Source: Microbacterium fluvii
GTDB lineage: Bacteria > Actinomycetota > Actinomycetes > Actinomycetales > Microbacteriaceae
Direction of reading: 5' to 3'
Assembly (NCBI RefSeq): GCF_025515205.1
Contig: NZ_JAOPFX010000002.1
Location: 496,001 to 560,000, forward strand
DNA length: 64,000 bases
Below are positions 15,781 to 23,556 of the stretch, one piece after another. The notes beneath the pieces are model-generated. The model ran no database searches. It had not been told where the DNA came from and saw nothing but the letters and a program-made list of their open reading frames with translations. The position numbers and the translations under genes were made by a program. The stretch's first letter is position 1. The number at the start of each line of letters is the position of its first letter.

Positions 15781-16145
15781 GCCCCCGCCCCCACGACGTA
15801 GACCTTGCGGAGGGTGCGCCGAACCGCCCAGCGCGTGCGGGTGCCGGCGGTCAGGCGGCAGACGACGCCTGCGCGCAGCTCGGTGCGCTCGGTCACGAGG
15901 CCGCTGCCGTCGAGCACCTCGACGACGGCTTCGCCGGCGAGCACGACGAACACCTCGTCGACCTCGACGTCGTACATGGCGCCGACGCCCAGCTCCCACA
16001 CACCCACCTCGGCGTCGCCGACGGTGAACAGGGCCGCCTGCCCGACCGACGGCTCGCCGCCGGCGTTCTGGTCGGCGGGGACGGGGAAGCGGGGGAGGGC
16101 GAGCTCGAGCGCGTCGACGCGGGCGACGGCGATGGGGTCGCTCAC
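15777..16145 (-). CDS. Cupin-domain protein (EutQ/DUF861-like)
   Basis: A 122-residue single cupin. VGVWELGVGAMYDVEVDEVFVVLAGEAVVEV forms the first cupin motif and AGVVCRLTAGTRTRWAVRRTLRKVYVV the second. The usual metal-binding histidines of motif 1 are replaced, so enzymatic activity is uncertain. Small cupins of this type accompany amine and ureide catabolic genes in actinobacteria. It overlaps both neighbours by four bases, so it is co-translated with them and is probably a ligand-sensing or accessory protein for the operon. Confidence 0.8.
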   Translation of the reverse strand: MSDPIAVARVDALELALPRFPVPADQNAGGEPSVGQAALFTVGDAEVGVWELGVGAMYDVEVDEVFVVLAGEAVVEVLDGSGLVTERTELRAGVVCRLTAGTRTRWAVRRTLRKVYVVGAGA

Positions 16146-17506
16146 GAGACGTACTCGTCGGCGACGTCGAGGGCCGCGTCGATGATGTCGAGGCCGCGCA
16201 CCAGCTCGTCCTCAGTGATCACGAGGGGCGGTGCGACGTGCACGCGGTTGAAGTGCGTGAACGGCCACAGGCCCGCCTTCTTGCAGGCTGCGGCGACCGC
16301 GGCGACGGGTGCGGCATCCGCCCCCGCCGCATTGAAGGGCACGAGGGGTTCGCGGGTCTCGCGGTCGCGCACGAGTTCGATCGCCCAGAACAGGCCCATG
16401 CCGCGCACCTCGCCGATCGACGGGTGCTTGGCGGCCATCGCGGCGAGGCGCGGCGCCACGACGCGGTCGCCGAGGTCGCGCACGCGCTCGAGGATGCCGT
16501 CGCGCTGGAACACCTCGAAAGTCGCGACGCCCGCGGCGCACGCGAGCGGGTGGCCAGAGTAGGTGAGGCCGCCGGGGAAGCTCACGGTGTCGAAGTGGCT
16601 CGCGATGCGGTCGCTGATGACGACGCCGCCGAGGGGCACGTAGCCGGAGTTGATGCCCTTGGCGAAGGTGATGAGGTCGGGCACGACGTCGAACGCCTGG
16701 AAGGCGAACCACTCGCCCACGCGGCCGAAGCCGACCATGACCTCGTCGGCGATCATGACGATGCCGTACTTGTCGCACAGGGCCCGGACGCCTGGGAGGT
16801 AGCCGGGCGGCGGGATCAGCACGCCGTTGGTGCCCACGACCGTCTCGAGGATGATCGCGCCGATCGTCGAGGCGCCCTCGAGCACGATGGTCTGCTCGAG
16901 GTGCTCGAGCGCGCGCTCGGCCTCCTGCTCGGGGCTCGAGGAGTGGAACGCCGAACGGTAGGCGTAGGGGCCGAAGAAGTGTGCAACCGATCCGTCGGCC
17001 GGCTCGTTCGCCCAGCGGCGGGGGTCGCCGGTGAGGGTGATGGCCGTCGAGGTGTTGCCGTGGTAGCTGCGGTACATCGACAGCACCTTGCGCTTGCCGG
17101 TGACCAGACGCGCCATGCGCACAGCGTTCTCGTTGGCGTCGGCGCCGCCGTTGGTGAAGAACACCTTGCTGAAGCCCTCGGGCGCGACCTCCGAGATGCG
17201 GCGGGCGAGGTCGCCGCGCACGTCGTTGGCGAGCGCCGGCTGGATCGTGGCGAGGCGCCCGGCCTGCTCCTGGATGGCGGCGACGAGATCCGGATGCTGG
17301 TGCCCCAGGTTGAGGTTGACCAGCTGGCTCGAGAAGTCGAGGTAGCTGTTGCCGGCGTAGTCCCAGAAGGTCGAGCCCGCGCCGCCCGCGACGGGGAGCG
17401 GATCGATGAGGGCCTGCGCGCTCCAGGAGTGGAAGACGTGGCCGCGGTCGTTCGCGCGCACCTGCGCGTCGGTGTCGAGGTCGGCTGCGGGTTCGGTGAG
17501 GGTCAT
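16142..17506 (-). CDS. Class III aminotransferase (diamine/omega-amino acid type)
   Basis: A 454-residue PLP enzyme transferring the amino group of an omega-amine to a keto acid. The PLP lysine is in DLITFAKGINSGYVPLGG near residue 285, preceded by the aspartate motif IADEVMVGFGRVG, and the phosphate-binding FFTNGGADANENAVRMAR lies near 115. ATG at 17506 is selected because upstream in-frame sequence is repeat-derived (copy at 17516). Operon position after mmsA and before an aldehyde dehydrogenase implies breakdown of putrescine, GABA or beta-alanine-like amines. Confidence 0.92.
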   Translation of the reverse strand: MTLTEPAADLDTDAQVRANDRGHVFHSWSAQALIDPLPVAGGAGSTFWDYAGNSYLDFSSQLVNLNLGHQHPDLVAAIQEQAGRLATIQPALANDVRGDLARRISEVAPEGFSKVFFTNGGADANENAVRMARLVTGKRKVLSMYRSYHGNTSTAITLTGDPRRWANEPADGSVAHFFGPYAYRSAFHSSSPEQEAERALEHLEQTIVLEGASTIGAIILETVVGTNGVLIPPPGYLPGVRALCDKYGIVMIADEVMVGFGRVGEWFAFQAFDVVPDLITFAKGINSGYVPLGGVVISDRIASHFDTVSFPGGLTYSGHPLACAAGVATFEVFQRDGILERVRDLGDRVVAPRLAAMAAKHPSIGEVRGMGLFWAIELVRDRETREPLVPFNAAGADAAPVAAVAAACKKAGLWPFTHFNRVHVAPPLVITEDELVRGLDIIDAALDVADEYVS

Positions 17507-17515
17507 GGTCTTCTC

Positions 17516-17553
17516 CGGTCGTTGAGCGAGGAGCGAAGCGACGAGTCGAAACG
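17516..17553 (-). repeat. Single copy of the GTTTCG...CAACG repeat between mmsA and the aminotransferase gene
   Basis: On the + strand GTTGAGCGAGGAGCGAAGCG runs into ACGAGTCGAAACG; it is a variant of the family at 8954. It fills most of the 50-bp gap between two co-directional genes of one operon, so it is transcribed in the mRNA. Confidence 0.75.
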
Positions 17554-17556
17554 CGG

Positions 17557-19110
17557 TCAGTTGTTCTGCGGGAAGCCGAGGTTGATGCCGCCGTGGGTGG
17601 CGGGGTCGAGCCAGCGGCTGGTGACGGCCTTCTCGCGGGTGAAGAAGTCGAACCCGTGCACGCCGTAGGCCTTCGCGTCGCCGAACAGCGACTTCTTCCA
17701 CCCGCCGAACGAGTGGTAGGCGACCGGCACGGGAATGGGCACGTTGATGCCGATCATGCCGACCTGCACCTCGCTCTGGAAGCGGCGGGCGGCTCCGCCG
17801 TCGTTGGTGAAGATCGCGGTGCCGTTGCCGAACTGGCCGGAGTTGATGAGCTCGAGGCCCTCTTCGTACGAGTCGACGCGGACGACCGAGAGCACCGGGC
17901 CGAAGATCTCCTCGGTATAGGCGCGGCTCGTGGTGGGAACGTGGTCGAGCAGGGTCGGGCCGAAGAAGAACCCGTCTTCGTGGCCGTCGACCTGAAGGCC
18001 GCGGCCGTCGACGACGACGGTCGCGCCGTCGGCCTCGGCGATGTCGACGTACGAGGCGACCTTGTCGCGGTGCACGTCGGTGATCAGCGGTCCCATATCG
18101 GGCTCGGCGCCGTTCTGCCCCGCGCCGTTGCCGATGGTCAGCTTGCCGATGCGGTCGGTGATTTTCTCGATGAGCTCGTCGGCGACGGGCTCCACCGCGA
18201 GCACGACTGAGATCGCCATGCAGCGCTCGCCTGCCGCACCGTAGCCGGCGTTGACGGCCGAGTCGGCGACGAGGTCGAGGTCGGCATCCGGCAGCACCAG
18301 CATGTGGTTCTTGGCGCCGCCGAGGGCCTGCACGCGCTTGCCGTGCTTCGACGCGGTCTCGTAGATGTACTGCGCGATCGGGGTCGAGCCGACGAACGAG
18401 ATGGACTGCACGATCGGGCTCTCGAGCAGCCCGTCGACGGCGACCTTGTCGCCCTGCAGCACCGTGAACACGCCGTCGGGCAGCCCCGCCTCCTTCCACA
18501 GCTGCGCCAGCCACAGCGACGACGAGGGGTCTTTCTCGCTGGGCTTGACGACGACGGAGTTGCCGGCCGCGATCGCGATCGCGAAGAACCACATCGGCAC
18601 CATCGCGGGGAAGTTGAACGGGCTGATCACGCCGACGACGCCGAGGGGCTGCTTCAGGGAGTACACGTCGATGCCGGTCGACGCGTTCTCGCTGTAGGCG
18701 CCCTTGATGAGGTGCGGGAATCCGGTTGCGAGCTCGACGACCTCTTGGCCGCGGAGGATCTCGCCCATCGCGTCGGAGAGCACCTTGCCGTGCTCGGCGG
18801 TGATGATCTGGGCCAGCTCGCCCTTGCGCGAGTTCAGCAGCTCACGGAACGCGAACAGCACCGCCTGGCGGCGCGCGATCGAGTAGCCGCTCCACACGTC
18901 GAAGCCGCGCTGCGCCGAGGCGAGCGCCTCGTCGATCTCGGCCTGGTCGGCCAGTGCCACGGTGGCCTGCACGGCGCCGGTGGCGGGGTTGAACACGGGG
19001 GCGGTGCGACCGCTCGTCGACGGACGCTCTGCGCCGTCGATCCAGTGCGAGATGGTGCAGATGTCGGCGGCCGATTCGGCGGCGGCGGGGCTCGAGTCGG
19101 TGATGCTCAT
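17557..19110 (-). CDS. mmsA: CoA-acylating methylmalonate-semialdehyde dehydrogenase
   Basis: A 517-residue aldehyde dehydrogenase that oxidises (methyl)malonate semialdehyde to acetyl- or propionyl-CoA with CO2 release. Recognised by PFNFPAMVPMWFFAIAIAAG, SFVGSTPIAQYIYE and the nucleophile in GYGAAGERCMAIS near residue 308, all typical of MmsA/IolA. GGAGG precedes the ATG by about 5 bases. First gene of the reverse amine operon and divergent from the pucR-like gene. Malonate semialdehyde arises from beta-alanine transamination, so beta-alanine (from spermidine or pyrimidines) is a likely substrate source. Confidence 0.93.
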   Translation of the reverse strand: MSITDSSPAAAESAADICTISHWIDGAERPSTSGRTAPVFNPATGAVQATVALADQAEIDEALASAQRGFDVWSGYSIARRQAVLFAFRELLNSRKGELAQIITAEHGKVLSDAMGEILRGQEVVELATGFPHLIKGAYSENASTGIDVYSLKQPLGVVGVISPFNFPAMVPMWFFAIAIAAGNSVVVKPSEKDPSSSLWLAQLWKEAGLPDGVFTVLQGDKVAVDGLLESPIVQSISFVGSTPIAQYIYETASKHGKRVQALGGAKNHMLVLPDADLDLVADSAVNAGYGAAGERCMAISVVLAVEPVADELIEKITDRIGKLTIGNGAGQNGAEPDMGPLITDVHRDKVASYVDIAEADGATVVVDGRGLQVDGHEDGFFFGPTLLDHVPTTSRAYTEEIFGPVLSVVRVDSYEEGLELINSGQFGNGTAIFTNDGGAARRFQSEVQVGMIGINVPIPVPVAYHSFGGWKKSLFGDAKAYGVHGFDFFTREKAVTSRWLDPATHGGINLGFPQNN

Positions 19111-19170
19111 GGGGATCCTCCGTCTGGATGCTGTGGGGTGGGGCTTCGTGGATGCGCCCCGCGCGACTCG

Positions 19171-19282
19171 GACAGATCGACCGACGTCGCTTAGGCTGTG
19201 CGAGTCCCAGTGTGTCAGAGGGAAGGGCCGCCCACAGGTGGACGATCGTCATGAAGAATCTGTGATCCGGACGGATCGTCCG
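19171..19282. promoter_or_regulatory. Candidate PucR binding region between mmsA and pucR
   Basis: GACAGATCGACCG (19171-19183) matches GACAGATCGTCCG upstream of potA (49957) at 12 of 13 bases. GGACGATCGTC at 19240 and the palindrome CGGACGGATCGTCCG at 19268-19282 repeat the GGACGATC theme, which also recurs at 49926. TAGGCT at 19192-19197 would suit a -10 element for the regulator gene. The last sites overlap the first codons of the regulator. Confidence 0.5.
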
Positions 19283-20866
19283 ACCCTCGGTGTCGCGTTG
19301 CCGACGGTGCGAGAGGTGCTCGCGCTGGAGGCGTTCGGCGTGGGGGTGCCGGAGGTGCTCGTCGGCGACGAGGCGCTCGATGCCCGCGTGCGCTGGGCGC
19401 ACGTCTCCGACAGTGCGGGGGTCGCGCGCCTGCTCGACGGCGGCGAGCTGCTGCTGTCGACGGGGTCGGGCTGGCCGTCGGAGCCGGCGGATCTCGTCGC
19501 ATTCGTGGCGGGGCTGGCTTCGGCGGGCCTGTCGGCGCTCGTACTCGAGCTCGGCACGCACTACCGCTACGTGCCCGCCGTGGTCGTCGAGACGGCGCGG
19601 GCGCACGGCCTGGCGCTTGTCGCGCTGCACCGCGAGGTGAAGTTCGTCGCACTCACCGAGGCGGTGCACAGTCGCATCATCCTCGAGCAGACGGCGGCGC
19701 TGCGAGCCCGCGACGAGGTGCGCGAGCGGTTCACGGCGCTCGCGCTGCGCGGGTCGCCGGCAGATTTCGTCGTGCACCAGCTCGCCCAGACCCTGCAGGC
19801 GCCCGTCGTGCTCGAGAACCTCGCCCACGAGGTGGTGGCCGCCGATGTGCCGCTGGCGATGGAGGAGGAGCTGTTCACCCGGTGGGAGGTGCGCTCTCGC
19901 ATCGCTCATCGGGAGCGCGCCGTGGAGTCGGGGCCCGAGGAGTGGCTCATCGTGCCGGTCGAGGCGCGAGGCACGCGATGGGGTCACCTCGTGGCGCTGC
20001 CGGGGCCGCCGCACGCGGCCGGCCGGGCGGCGGTGCTCGAGCAGGGCGCGATCGCTCTCGCCCTCGGGCGCCTGGCCGACGGCGACGGCGATGAGTGGGG
20101 TCGCATCGGACGGCGCCAGCTCGTCGACGGTCTGCTCGCGGGGCGCTTCGCGGGCCCGGCGGGGGCTGCGGCGCGGCTCGAAGCGGCGGGGCTGCCGGTG
20201 GAGGGTTCGCGGCTCTACGGCATGGTGGCCGCGGGCGCGCCCGTGACCGCGGAAGCCGTCGATGCGGCGGCCCGCGCACTCGGCGGTCGTGCGCTGGCGG
20301 GGTCGGCGCCGGCGGGAGTGGGCGCGCCGGCCGCCGTGCTGCTGGTGTCGCTGCCCGTGCGCGAGCAGTTCGACGACGCGGCGGCGCGCGCGTTCGCTTC
20401 GGCGCTCGCGCCCGATGCCGCGCGCCTGGTGCTGTCGGTGGGCTCGCGCGCCGAGGGCTTCGAAGCCGGGCTCATGTCGCTGCAGGAGGCGATCGATCTG
20501 GCACGAGGGCGCATCGCGCGGGCCGAGCGGGGGCCGGTCGTGCGCCGGGCCGACGAGCGACCGCTGGCCCGGCTCGTCACGTCGCTGCGCGATGATCACC
20601 GCCTGCTCGATCACGGCGAGCGGATGCTGGCGCCCCTCATCGAGTACGACCTCGGTCGCGGCGGCGACCTGCTCGATGTGCTGGGTGCGATGGTCGCGCA
20701 TCCGGGCAACCGCACGGCCGCGGCATCCGCTTCGCATCTGTCGCGTTCGGTGTTCTACCAGCGCATCGCGCTCATCCAGGACCTGCTGGGCGCCGACCTC
20801 GACGACGGCGAGGTGCAGGCGGCGCTGCACCTGGCGCTGCTGGTGCGGCGGTCGGCGGCGCGCTGA
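19238..20866 (+). CDS. PucR-family transcriptional regulator
   Basis: A 542-residue regulator. The N-terminal PucR domain begins LPTVREVLALEAFGVGVPEV, with the family's LLSTGSGWP element about residue 85. The C-terminus carries the PucR helix-turn-helix: LLDVLGAMVAHPGNRTAAAS, then SHLSRSVFYQRIALIQDLLG. Relatives activate purine, amine or GABA catabolism in response to the substrate. GTG at 19238 is the first start after GAGGGAAGG; GTG at 19262 is an alternative. Divergent from mmsA and the amine operon, it probably controls that operon, and by the shared 13-bp motif perhaps the pot operon at 49.8 kb. Confidence 0.88.
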   Translation: MDDRHEESVIRTDRPTLGVALPTVREVLALEAFGVGVPEVLVGDEALDARVRWAHVSDSAGVARLLDGGELLLSTGSGWPSEPADLVAFVAGLASAGLSALVLELGTHYRYVPAVVVETARAHGLALVALHREVKFVALTEAVHSRIILEQTAALRARDEVRERFTALALRGSPADFVVHQLAQTLQAPVVLENLAHEVVAADVPLAMEEELFTRWEVRSRIAHRERAVESGPEEWLIVPVEARGTRWGHLVALPGPPHAAGRAAVLEQGAIALALGRLADGDGDEWGRIGRRQLVDGLLAGRFAGPAGAAARLEAAGLPVEGSRLYGMVAAGAPVTAEAVDAAARALGGRALAGSAPAGVGAPAAVLLVSLPVREQFDDAAARAFASALAPDAARLVLSVGSRAEGFEAGLMSLQEAIDLARGRIARAERGPVVRRADERPLARLVTSLRDDHRLLDHGERMLAPLIEYDLGRGGDLLDVLGAMVAHPGNRTAAASASHLSRSVFYQRIALIQDLLGADLDDGEVQAALHLALLVRRSAAR

Positions 20867-20867
20867 C

Positions 20868-20957
20868 CGGTGGGCCGGTGGGCCCCTGGGCCGGTAGGCC
20901 ATTGGCGGGTGGGCGATGTGACTGGGCCGGTGGGCCGGTGGCCGGCGGGCGGTGCAG
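20868..20957. repeat. Degenerate GGGCCGGTG-rich low-complexity tract
   Basis: Irregular repeats of GGGCCGGTG and GGTGGGC run through the gap between the convergent pucR-like and HNH genes. No gene and no clear terminator is seen here. Confidence 0.6.
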
Positions 20958-21012
20958 CTGAGGTGGTCGGGCCGGTGCGGCTGGCTGAGTTCGGCGGCCG
21001 CGACCCCGCCGG

Positions 21013-22440
21013 TCAGAACGGGGGTGGGGGGTCGGGTGGGTCGCCGGGTGGTGCGTCTGCTCCCTGGACGGTGGTGAACATGAGGGTGCGGGCGGGGGTG
21101 TCGGGGTAGACGCGTCCGGTGGGGCTGGTCCATTCGAGTACGCCGCCGGGGAGTTGTCGGACTTTCCATGCGGTGTGGTGTTTGAGGACGTGGTGCCCTT
21201 CGCAGAGGTGGGCGAGGTTGCAGGCTTCGGTGCGCCCGCCTTCGACGTGGGCGAAGGTGTGGTCGAGGTCGCACCGCCAGACGGGCTGTCGGCATCCGGG
21301 GAATCGGCAGTGTTCGTCGCGGGCGGCGAGCAGTCGCCGCAGCGAGGCCGGCGGGCGGTACTGATCGACGGCTCGCACGCAGCCGGTGCCGTGATCGGTG
21401 AACAGTCGCATCCACACGTGGGCGTGACCTGCAAGTCTGCGGGCGGTGTCGGGGTCGATGGGGCCGTGCCCGATCAGCTCTGCCGGTTCGTCGCCGTCGC
21501 CGGTGAGGGTCGCGGCCGGCGCGGTGATCTGCACGCGGGCGTGGATCGCCCGCGCTTCGGGCACCGAGGCGGCAGAGACTCCGGCGGTTGCGTGGCCAGT
21601 GAGCAGGAGGTCGGCCAGCACGTCGGCGCGCACTTCGCTGAGGGTGCGGGTGTCGCGGAGTGCGGGTTCGGGGGTCGCGTTCGCGGGGCCGCCCTCGGCG
21701 CCCTCACCGCTCGCGCCTTCCAGATCGTCGAATCCCTCGAGCGTGGCGGTGCCGGCAGCATCCGTCTTGCGGGCCTCGATCACCGCCTTGGCTTGTTGGG
21801 TGAGGCGGTCGAAGATGCCGTGTGCGATGACGGTGGGTTGCAGGCTCCACAGTTCGCTCATGCCGTCGTCACCGTCGCGCAGTCGCACGTCGCGGTCGCG
21901 GCGGGCGAGGTCGTGGCGTTCCTGCAGAGGGATCGGATCGATGCGCTGGGCGAGCATCCGCAGCAGCGGGCGCGCCCGGCCCGGGGTCTCCCGCCGGCAG
22001 ATGCCCAAAGCCTTCTGCTCGAACTCGGCGCGTGCCTTCGGGTCGCCGATCCGGGACCCCGTGTCGAGGATCGCGACGATGTGTCCGCGTTCGATCTGGC
22101 CGCCGGCGAGCGCGGTGAGTGTATCGGGGAAGTCATCGGCGAGCATCGCCGCCTCGGCGAGCCGTGCCTGGATCGTGCGATCCGACGCCCGCACCGCGCA
22201 CGCGAGCTCGGCGGCGATCTCGCGAAGGGGCAGGTCGGTGGTGCGGGAGTCTGCGGAGGCGACGCGGGCGCGACGCACGGTCACCAGGTTCATCGCCTCG
22301 GAGAGCGCCACAGACTCGGCCGCCTCGGCCGCAGCCTTGGCGCGCCGGGCTTCGACGAAGCGCGTCGTGAGCTCATCGAGCAGCCGCGCTTCGGCGTCGG
22401 AGAACCCGGGTGAGGGCGTCGGTTCGCTCGAGCTGGTCAT
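21013..22440 (-). CDS. DUF222 / HNH endonuclease domain protein (13E12 family)
   Basis: A 475-residue protein of the REP13E12 type that is abundant in actinobacteria. Residues 1-330 form the helical DUF222 region (EIAAELACAVRASDRTIQARL and related segments); the HNH nuclease motif follows at about 385-430: CRFPGCRQPVWRCDLDHTFA, then HVEGGRTEACNLAHLCEGHH. The C-terminus is proline-rich (PPGDPPDPPPPF). HNH members are often multi-copy and linked to mobile or prophage insertion sites, but no integrase is seen. The nuclease residues look intact. Its cellular role is not established. It lies next to the restriction-modification-like island. Confidence 0.9.
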   Translation of the reverse strand: MTSSSEPTPSPGFSDAEARLLDELTTRFVEARRAKAAAEAAESVALSEAMNLVTVRRARVASADSRTTDLPLREIAAELACAVRASDRTIQARLAEAAMLADDFPDTLTALAGGQIERGHIVAILDTGSRIGDPKARAEFEQKALGICRRETPGRARPLLRMLAQRIDPIPLQERHDLARRDRDVRLRDGDDGMSELWSLQPTVIAHGIFDRLTQQAKAVIEARKTDAAGTATLEGFDDLEGASGEGAEGGPANATPEPALRDTRTLSEVRADVLADLLLTGHATAGVSAASVPEARAIHARVQITAPAATLTGDGDEPAELIGHGPIDPDTARRLAGHAHVWMRLFTDHGTGCVRAVDQYRPPASLRRLLAARDEHCRFPGCRQPVWRCDLDHTFAHVEGGRTEACNLAHLCEGHHVLKHHTAWKVRQLPGGVLEWTSPTGRVYPDTPARTLMFTTVQGADAPPGDPPDPPPPF

Positions 22441-22561
22441 ACATCCAGTTTGCCGAGGGCCTCCGACATTCCGATCAGGACAAAGACCAGATCAGGATCC
22501 AAAACTGTGGACAATTTCGCTCGCTCCCCAGTTGTGGAGGAACAGTGCCCCGCCCGGGCCC

Positions 22562-22834
22562 TCAGCCCGCCTTGCGCCCCCGCTCCGCGGCGGCTCCGAA
22601 CAGGTCGAGCGTGAGCCCTTCGAGCAGGTAGCCCGGCTCCACGTCGAGCGCGTCGGCGAGGCGCACGAGCGTCTGGATGTTCATCATCGCCCGCCCGCTC
22701 TCATAGCTGCGCAGGTTCGACGAGTCGATGTCGGCGCGCACCGCGAGCTGGTCCTGAGTGAGCGTGTAGCGCCTGCGAGTGTCGGCGACGCGGCGGCCGA
22801 TGTGGGCTGCGGCGGCTGACGGGACTCGAGGCAC
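22562..22834 (-). CDS. XRE-family helix-turn-helix regulator
   Basis: About 90 residues with one Cro/C1-type DNA-binding domain: RRRYTLTQDQLAVRADIDSS, then NLRSYESGRAMMNIQTLVRLADAL, the classic five-helix XRE pattern. The GTG at 22834 fits the domain length; an ATG at 22897 would add 21 residues without homology and overlap the promoter region. It is divergent from the methyltransferase genes and 90 bp away, the arrangement of a controller for a restriction-modification operon. Its own downstream side is a 121-bp gap without features. Confidence 0.78.
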   Translation of the reverse strand: MPRVPSAAAAHIGRRVADTRRRYTLTQDQLAVRADIDSSNLRSYESGRAMMNIQTLVRLADALDVEPGYLLEGLTLDLFGAAAERGRKAG

Positions 22835-22885
22835 CGTTCCAGCGTCACGAACACCGGTCGCTCGTGCCAGGGCGCATGTCCACGG

Positions 22886-22895
22886 GTACAAGTAC
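22886..22895. promoter_or_regulatory. GTACAAGTAC palindrome in the xre/methyltransferase gap
   Basis: A palindromic GTAC-AA-GTAC element lies 29 bp before the first methyltransferase start and 52 bp before the XRE start. It is a reasonable site for autoregulation by the XRE protein; no second copy was found, so this is tentative. Confidence 0.35.
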
Positions 22896-22923
22896 ACTCG
22901 ATCCGACTTGGGATGGGAGTGTC

Positions 22924-23556
22924 GTGGCCGACGAGAAGCTGGTGAAGTCGCGCCGTCGCGTCGCCGACCACGGAGAGGTCTTCACCCCGCGGTGGCTCGT
23001 CGACGACATGCTCGACCTGGTCAAGAGTGAGACCGAGCGCATCGACTCGCGGTTTCTCGAGCCCGCGTGCGGCTCGGGCAACTTTCTCGTGCCGGTGCTC
23101 GAGCGCAAGCTCGCCGCCGTGCAGGCGCGCTACGGCGGCAGCGATTTCGAGAAGAGGCACTACGCCCTCTTCGCGCTCATGTGCATCTACGGCATCGAAC
23201 TGCTGCCCGACAATGCGGCCGAATGTCGCGAGAACCTCGCGGGTACTTTCGCCCGGTACCTGAAGACCGATGCCGTCGCTGCCGAAGCCGCCCGCACCGT
23301 GCTGGCCGCGAACATCGTGCAGGGCGACGCCCTCGCCATGACCGATGCCGCCGGCGACCCCATCGTCTTTCCCGAGTGGGGCTATCTCGGCCGAGGCCGC
23401 TACCAGCGCCGCGACTTCCGCTTCGATGCGCTCACGCAGCGCTCCGCAGCATCCGGCACGCTCTTCGATGCGTTCGAGGAGCACGAGATCTTCACGCCGG
23501 TGCGCACCTACCCCGCCATCACGATCGACGAGCTCGCGAAGGAGTCGTCGCGATGA
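22924..23556 (+). CDS. N6-adenine methyltransferase-like protein lacking motif IV
   Basis: A 210-residue protein (GTG start). HGEVFTPRWLVDDMLDLV near residue 15 and FLEPACGSGNFLVPVLERKL at 43-62 form the AdoMet-binding motif X/I region of gamma-type DNA adenine methyltransferases. LLPDNAAECRENL and NIVQGDALAMTD correspond to motifs II and III. The catalytic NPPY motif expected next is missing (the chain reads IVFPEWGYLGRGRYQRRDF) and there is no target-recognition domain. An ATG at 22864 is an alternative start. Its stop overlaps the next methyltransferase (ATGA), so it may act as a partner subunit. Confidence 0.8.
   Translation: MADEKLVKSRRRVADHGEVFTPRWLVDDMLDLVKSETERIDSRFLEPACGSGNFLVPVLERKLAAVQARYGGSDFEKRHYALFALMCIYGIELLPDNAAECRENLAGTFARYLKTDAVAAEAARTVLAANIVQGDALAMTDAAGDPIVFPEWGYLGRGRYQRRDFRFDALTQRSAASGTLFDAFEEHEIFTPVRTYPAITIDELAKESSR

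Noticed and set aside
21013..22440. Mobile element centred on the DUF222-HNH gene
   Set aside because: No integrase, transposase, target-site duplication or attachment site was seen; such HNH proteins are common chromosomal genes in actinobacteria.
22835..22897. Longer XRE protein starting at 22897
   Set aside because: The added 21 residues show no domain sequence and would run through the likely promoter of the divergent methyltransferase gene.
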